Source of the DNA: Athripsodes cinereus | Lineage: Eukaryota > Arthropoda > Insecta > Trichoptera > Leptoceridae | NCBI GenBank assembly: GCA_947579605.1 | Contig: OX388307.1 | Span: 9,711,237-9,775,236, forward strand | DNA length: 64,000 bases | Direction: 5' to 3' | In this document: positions 59,210-64,000 of the stretch, piece by piece | Numbering within the stretch: the stretch's first letter is position 1 | Layout of the letters: each line of letters starts with the position of its first letter | Position numbers and translations under genes: made by a program | The notes under the pieces: generated by a model | Databases searched by the model: none | What the model was told of the DNA's origin: nothing | Seen by the model: only the letters and a program-made list of their open reading frames with translations

Positions 59210-61430
59210 CCAACACCAAATGGTATAAATGTAAATGGTTTAATATTATCTTTATTCTCATCTGAGAACCTCTCTGGATCAAACACTTCAGGGTTTTTGT
59301 AATATTTAGGATCGTGATGAATGGCATAAATCGGAATCCATATTGCATCGCGTTCAGCCAACTGAAATGGGATCAGTTTATTTTATTTTACTACAAAGAT
59401 GCTGGATTTTTCATTTTACTTAAGTACTTCTTTTGACAAGACTGTTTGATAATATAAGACAAATTTGACATTTTCCTTACCTGAACTTCTTCGCCATCCA
59501 TATTGGGAGCAGGTAATGTGTATGGTTTAACACACTGTCTATCTGTAGCTACCCCTGGTGGCCACATTCTCAACGCTTCAGACACAACCATATCCATATA
59601 CTTCATCTTATGCAAGCAGTCATAAGTCAACTTTCCATTAATACTGAAATATACTTCATCTATTTCCTCCTGCAGCCTCCTTTGTACTTCAGGGTGTAAG
59701 GCCAACTCGTGTGACAAGAAGCATAGGAGGGTTGAAGATGTGTCGAATCCAGCAATAAAGAATAATACTGCTTGTGCGAAAATTTCATCATCAGACCACA
59801 CTGCAAAAATATTATTGAGATTTTTATCGCATCCTATGAATATTTTTGTTATTGTTGTTGTAGGTACTTTATTATTGTATATTTCGGTTACATCGTACCA
59901 CCTGCAGGGTTACTCTTGACAAAATCTAAATATGATCTTAATCTTAATCATACGACGCGCGAAGTGACTATCGTCCAAAAATACGCGAAATCCAATCGCG
60001 CTGTAGCGGTAGCGCGGTGTATAACAAACATAAATAACATATTATATTTTATGATAATATGTTATTTATGTTTATTCTATTTGGATTAATTCTCGTCTGA
60101 TTACCTCTTCTCACCGTTCCTTTTCCAACAGAGGATTCCTCTACGGTAGCAAATCCAGCATCCTTGCAATCTTCCTGGGAGTCATGGCTCAGGGTTCCCT
60201 TCCGGGCCTCCATCAGTAGTTGTATCATATCGTTTCTCACAACATTATTATTCTCTCTATGTTTCATAGTATCAAAAACTAAGGTTCGATAGAAATCAGT
60301 TATATTCTTTGAAAATAATTGTATTCCTAAAAACTGAATAAAATAATTATATTTAACTATAAATGCTACTATTTACAGATAAAAGGAAAAATAATAATTA
60401 TGAATGCTGTACCTTTGATAAGCGTGGAAATAATATGATAAAGAAAAACGTTAAGAATCTTTTTCCAGTAAAATTTGTCGCCTCCTTCCCAATCATATAG
60501 AATTGGTTCTTCTTCTCAGAGAAGGAATTCACAGTCAGACCAAATGCACTGGTGGCAATCACATCATTGGCGTATCTGGTGAAGGCATCTTTCATTTCTA
60601 ATTCTATTAATCCTCGAACTAAAAATTACACGCATATAAGCATAGCGAACATAAGGAATTCCATATCAAATTATGCATTTTCATTTTGTTCTCGCCTTTA
60701 TTTTTTTCATTTGCCATTTCTGTAATATAATAATCTGCCATCTGTTCCCCACAGTCTACAATGAACTGGAACATTCCTTTCATCTTAGAACTCGTGAAAG
60801 CAGGACTTAGTGTGGCTCTCATGTCTCGCCATTTCTGACCTAAAATTAAAAATGGGTTTCTAAAAGAAATATTCTCCTGTTTGTTAAATATTAAAATCAT
60901 TCATTGTTTTTTTACTTACCTCGAAGACTGAAGAGACTGTTTCCGAATAATTGATCTGCACTTTCATTTAGAGATGAAATATGATCCAGGAAATGATCGA
61001 AGTCTTTGACAGAGACTTGTTTAATTAATTCCAGGTCTCTAATCAGAAATAATGGTCTATTGAACTGAAGAATTCCAACATAACTGAAACAGTATAATGT
61101 ATATATAATATTATAGTCATTATGTGCAGTTACTTCGTTGGATACTCCACATATGGGAAACGCTGAGTTGGCAAGAATGAATTCTAAAATAATTATCAAA
61201 TACTGTATTTTTTACCTCTCATTGGGATAACGCGTATAAACGTCTATTATAAAGTCTTTGAAGTGTTGTTTTTGTGTCAATGTGGGAAGCATGTGTCCAA
61301 TGAAAGGTAGATAAGCAGGTGGACTCTTAACTCCCCGTCTTCTGAAGTATCCATTCATCCACCAGCCCAGGACTAGTGTGAACACCACCAAACCTACTGC
61401 TCCGTACAATATGTTACATAGTGTGGACAT
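59210..61430 (-). CDS. CYP9-like P450-1, exons 1-7 (3' end in gap)
   Basis: Exons 5'->3': 61430-61216, 61083-60920, 60839-60696, 60618-60413, 60333-60105, 59800-59481, 59361-59210 (cut by the gap). 476 residues are visible. The ATG at 61430 is 10 nt after an acceptor (TTCTAG). Visible: hydrophobic anchor, [18 protein letters not shown] hinge, WRDMR (W130), I-helix AGFDTSST (336-343), Exx[13 protein letters not shown]; the heme Cys (expected at 481) and exon 8 are in the gap. Intron 3 uses a GC donor (AAAG|GCGAGA), all other visible introns GT-AG. Exon 7 matches P450-3 almost base for base. First gene of the array by transcription order; probably functional. Substrate unknown. Confidence 0.9.
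60028..60071. repeat. 18-bp perfect hairpin in P450-1 intron 5
   Basis: ACATAAATAACATATTAT (60028-60045) pairs exactly with ATAATATGTTATTTATGT (60054-60071), 8-bp loop. Confidence 0.85.
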
Positions 61431-61484
61431 GTTCAATACCTAGAACAAAATTAAATAACATAAATAAAATAACTACTACTACTA

Positions 61485-61556
61485 TACCATCACTGCATAT
61501 CCTTCACTAGACTAGTTGCATGTAATAAACATGCAAGCTGTTCTCTCGGTGCCAAC
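61485..61556 (-). repeat. R1 repeat fragment
   Basis: ACCATCACTGCATATCC, then TGCATGTAATAAACATGCAA and CTGTTCTCTCGGTGCCAAC: part of an inverted R1 just upstream of P450-1. Confidence 0.5.
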
Positions 61557-61689
61557 GAAATAAAATGAAATATAATAATAAAATAACGGAGTTTACCGCA
61601 TTTATCATCATCAGTTGCTCTACAGCCCGTTATGAACCTTGGCCTTCTCCTACATTCGCCTCCATCTTCCCCATCGTATTTCTACATTG

Positions 61690-61745
61690 ACTTTATAAAT
61701 CGCCAGCCGGCTTTCAAGAGCTCCAGCTCTCATCATCAGGCTAAC
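61690..61745. repeat. MITE core shared with P450-5 intron 3
   Basis: GCCAGCCGGCTTTCAAGAGC then CTCTCATCATCAGG, matching the core at 19480-19517. Confidence 0.5.
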
Positions 61746-62343
61746 GTAACCTTACAAGAATATAACAGCCCAAAATCAGTACCTATACATATAGAGGTAT
61801 AATTTCTTTTGATAAGCTACCCAGTATAGGTACCTAGAGATACAAAATGTCAAACAAAATTCAAAAACATAATTTAAACCTTTTTTCTAAAAAAAAAATC
61901 TTTAAAAAAACGCGAGGCAAAAAAAACCTAACCGAACAGCTTCAACTCCCACAATAGATTCGTATATTTGATTTAGGATATGTTAGTTATAATAATGTGC
62001 ATAAAGCCTGTCACGCACTGGCAACTAAACAGTTTACTCACGGGTGAGTATTAATTTGCAGCAACTAATTAGTTGCTCATGCGCGCGGTCACATTCAATA
62101 TCTTGTATTTCATTTAAATCTATCAAAGCAACTAAATGATTGCTATAAAGTTGCCAGTGCGCCGCAGGTCTTAATTCGGATAGCGGATATTTCACTAATA
62201 TAAACTACCCACTAATTGTAATATTGGAACATACTTATTTTAAGCAATGGGTAGAATATTTTATTCACTTGTTGCAAATATTTTTATTTAAGTAGGTAGG
62301 TACTATGTGAAAATAAAAAATATTTTATTGTATAGTATAGGTA

Positions 62344-62475
62344 TACATAATAATAATAAACTTTATTGTACAAAATATTTTAACAAAAAGAATGAGATTA
62401 CAACATGGTATATACAAATATTCTGCACAATGGGCGAGTTTATCGCAGGGACGCGATATCTTCCAACTAACCCAT
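62344..62475 (-). repeat. Retroposon 3' tail (R4)
   Basis: AATAATAATAAACTTTATTG start, then GGGCGAGTTTATCGCAGGGA and CTTCCAACTAACCCA: reverse-oriented retroposon end, about 130 bp. Confidence 0.65.
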
Positions 62476-62706
62476 ATATGCTTAATTCATGTTATAAGTG
62501 TGTGTAATGAAGTGTTGCTCATTGATTATTGTATATAGACATTTGCTTGCACTTCTTACACAAGTGTTGATACACTTTGGAACGGAGCAAACATATTGGA
62601 TTTTGGAAAATGCATTTAATATGTGAAATGCATTATAATTCTTAATTGTGCCTTTATAAATTTATTATGTTGATAAACAAATTTTAATATATTTTTTTAT
62701 TTTTAT

Positions 62707-62840
62707 AATAATAATAATAAACTTTATTGCACAATAACATACATAATTACGAAGTTATAAAATAATGTGATACAAATAAATTATACTTTGCAATGGGCAA
62801 TTTTATCGCAGAAGCGATATCTCCCAACTAACCTATCAAT
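62707..62840 (-). repeat. Retroposon 3' tail (R4)
   Basis: Second reverse copy 230 bp further on (ATAATAATAAACTTTATTGC, GGGCAATTTTATCGCAGAAG, CTCCCAACTAACCTA). Confidence 0.65.
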
Positions 62841-64000
62841 ATAGTAAATAAAATTAAAACACATACGTACATATGAATATATAGATATAAATATAAAAAC
62901 ACTCATACACAGCAAGATGTTAAATTATATGCACATTTTATTAATTTAACATGAACTTCCACCAAGTATCGTCGGTCAACAATACTTACTTTACTTTTCG
63001 TGTGGCTAGATGTGTAGTTAAACCTTAACTCGTGTAGGATGCGTCATCTAAAGTCAAGACTCCAGCGCTGATTATTAATATTATTAATTTCATAATATGT
63101 ACTTATCAACTTTACCAAATGTTTTCTACGTTCATTTATTATAAAGCGTTCGTTTATAATGCTAAATGGTAACTAAACTGGTTTCGGAGAGGTATTCTAT
63201 GTGACTTGGTATAATGCGTATTATGTATTTAGATACTAGTTTATGTCAGTGGCGGGACTAGACTTTTGGTATTGGGCATGCGGTTTGTGTAGGTACAGTA
63301 GGTAGAATTTATTATAATGTTAGAAACCAATTGTTAGCCAAAACCTACATTTTTTTCTGCCCACAATCATCCAGACAGTTTCGATGACCCTCTTTTACAA
63401 TATACCGTTTTAATGACACCAACATTATTGAACAATATAAATATCATTAAATGAAAAAAAGTTACTCAATTTGCGCAGAATCACGTTGAACGGGGGAGGC
63501 TTATTTCTACCCTATACCTAATCCCAAGAAGAGCGATAAAGGGTGAAAGTCCCTTCGTTAAGAAATTCTTATTGTAAAAAAAATCAAATAACAAATATAA
63601 CTATTGAATAATCAAAAGCATCTCTAAATGTACATAATCTTTTGAAACTGAATACTGTACCTTCTTTCCATAAGGCAAGGCACCCGCAATCGAGTTAATT
63701 ATGGTACTTAATACCTTGTCTATCTCGAATCGAATATCTAAACTTCAATCAAGTACGTTACAAAACAAGGAATGATAATCTCTTACAGTGCAATACAAAG
63801 ACATTATTTAAATTTACGTCACATACATTTACACCCGCTCAAGTATGTCAGTTTTTTCATTATAAATTTTTAATTTCTACTATACGAAACACATACAATT
63901 TTACAAATGTTTGGATTAGAGAAAAATATCTAGAGATTGTTACAGTATTTCTAAGAAATAAAGTGGAATAGTATCATAATTATAATCATAAAATAATACA
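62841..64000. other. Right-edge region, nothing recognised
   Basis: AT-rich sequence without coding signal, P450 exon or named repeat. It may hold distal regulatory sequence of the array. Confidence 0.35.

Noticed and set aside
58656..59210. Reading P450-1 and P450-2 as one gene with an internal exon duplication
   Set aside because: Order exon 7, gap, exon 5 would need an extra in-frame 5-6-7 block in one protein; two gap-cut neighbours is simpler given the tandem array.
1..64000. CRISPR arrays, prophage, bacterial operons or a new defence-type system
   Set aside because: Nothing of this kind is visible; spliced P450 genes and eukaryotic retroelements account for the recognisable coding content.

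Overview
The window looks like nuclear DNA of a lepidopteran (moth or butterfly). It is strongly AT-rich, has short multi-exon genes, is crowded with fragments of non-LTR retrotransposons, SINEs, mariner and foldback elements, and carries a tandem cluster of insect CYP9-family cytochrome P450 genes. No prokaryotic features, CRISPR array or rRNA genes were seen. The species cannot be named from the sequence.

The main content is a head-to-tail array of at least seven CYP9-like P450 genes, all on the minus strand. They are numbered here in transcription order from the right: P450-1 (61430-59210, cut by an assembly gap), P450-2 (58884-56966, only exons 5-8 present because of the same gap), P450-3 (41193-36775, complete, 538 aa), P450-4 (33153-26209, complete, 539 aa), P450-5 (20555-17393, complete, 540 aa), P450-6 (14033-7357, complete, 535 aa, diverged I-helix) and P450-7 (2605-2388, first coding exon only, the rest probably beyond the left edge). 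A dead exon-6 fragment at 35151-35446 marks a lost eighth copy. Every complete gene has eight coding exons with the same splice phases and nearly the same exon lengths (215, 164, 144, 206, 229, 320, 169 and 170-173 nt), so the array arose by duplication of whole genes. P450-1, -2 and -3 form the youngest group: long stretches of exon 7 are almost identical and introns 7 of P450-2 and -3 are still alignable. Proteins of this type are ER-anchored monooxygenases supplied with electrons by NADPH-P450 reductase, usually linked to detoxification of plant compounds and insecticides; the substrates here are unknown.

The space between and inside the genes is mostly mobile DNA. The largest unit is a young Gypsy-type LTR retrotransposon (46961-52099; 305/302-bp LTRs, ATTA target duplication) whose gag and pol carry breaks. 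Around it lie a dead D34D mariner (42728-43855), a non-LTR relic with a restriction-like endonuclease (52687-54290), two tRNA-derived SINE families, several foldback/MITE elements and many 3' ends of RTE-like and other LINEs. Introns of P450-4 and P450-6 hold two copies of one TTAA-flanked MITE, and intron 3 of P450-3 holds a perfect 67-bp inverted repeat.

I found no convincing new biological system. The points most worth following are the P450-6 loss of the conserved I-helix threonine, the 200-N gap that hides exons of two paralogues, the mosaic exon 7 of P450-2, the shared leader-intron acceptor just before most of the start codons, and a short repeat that shares its 3' tail with a LINE.
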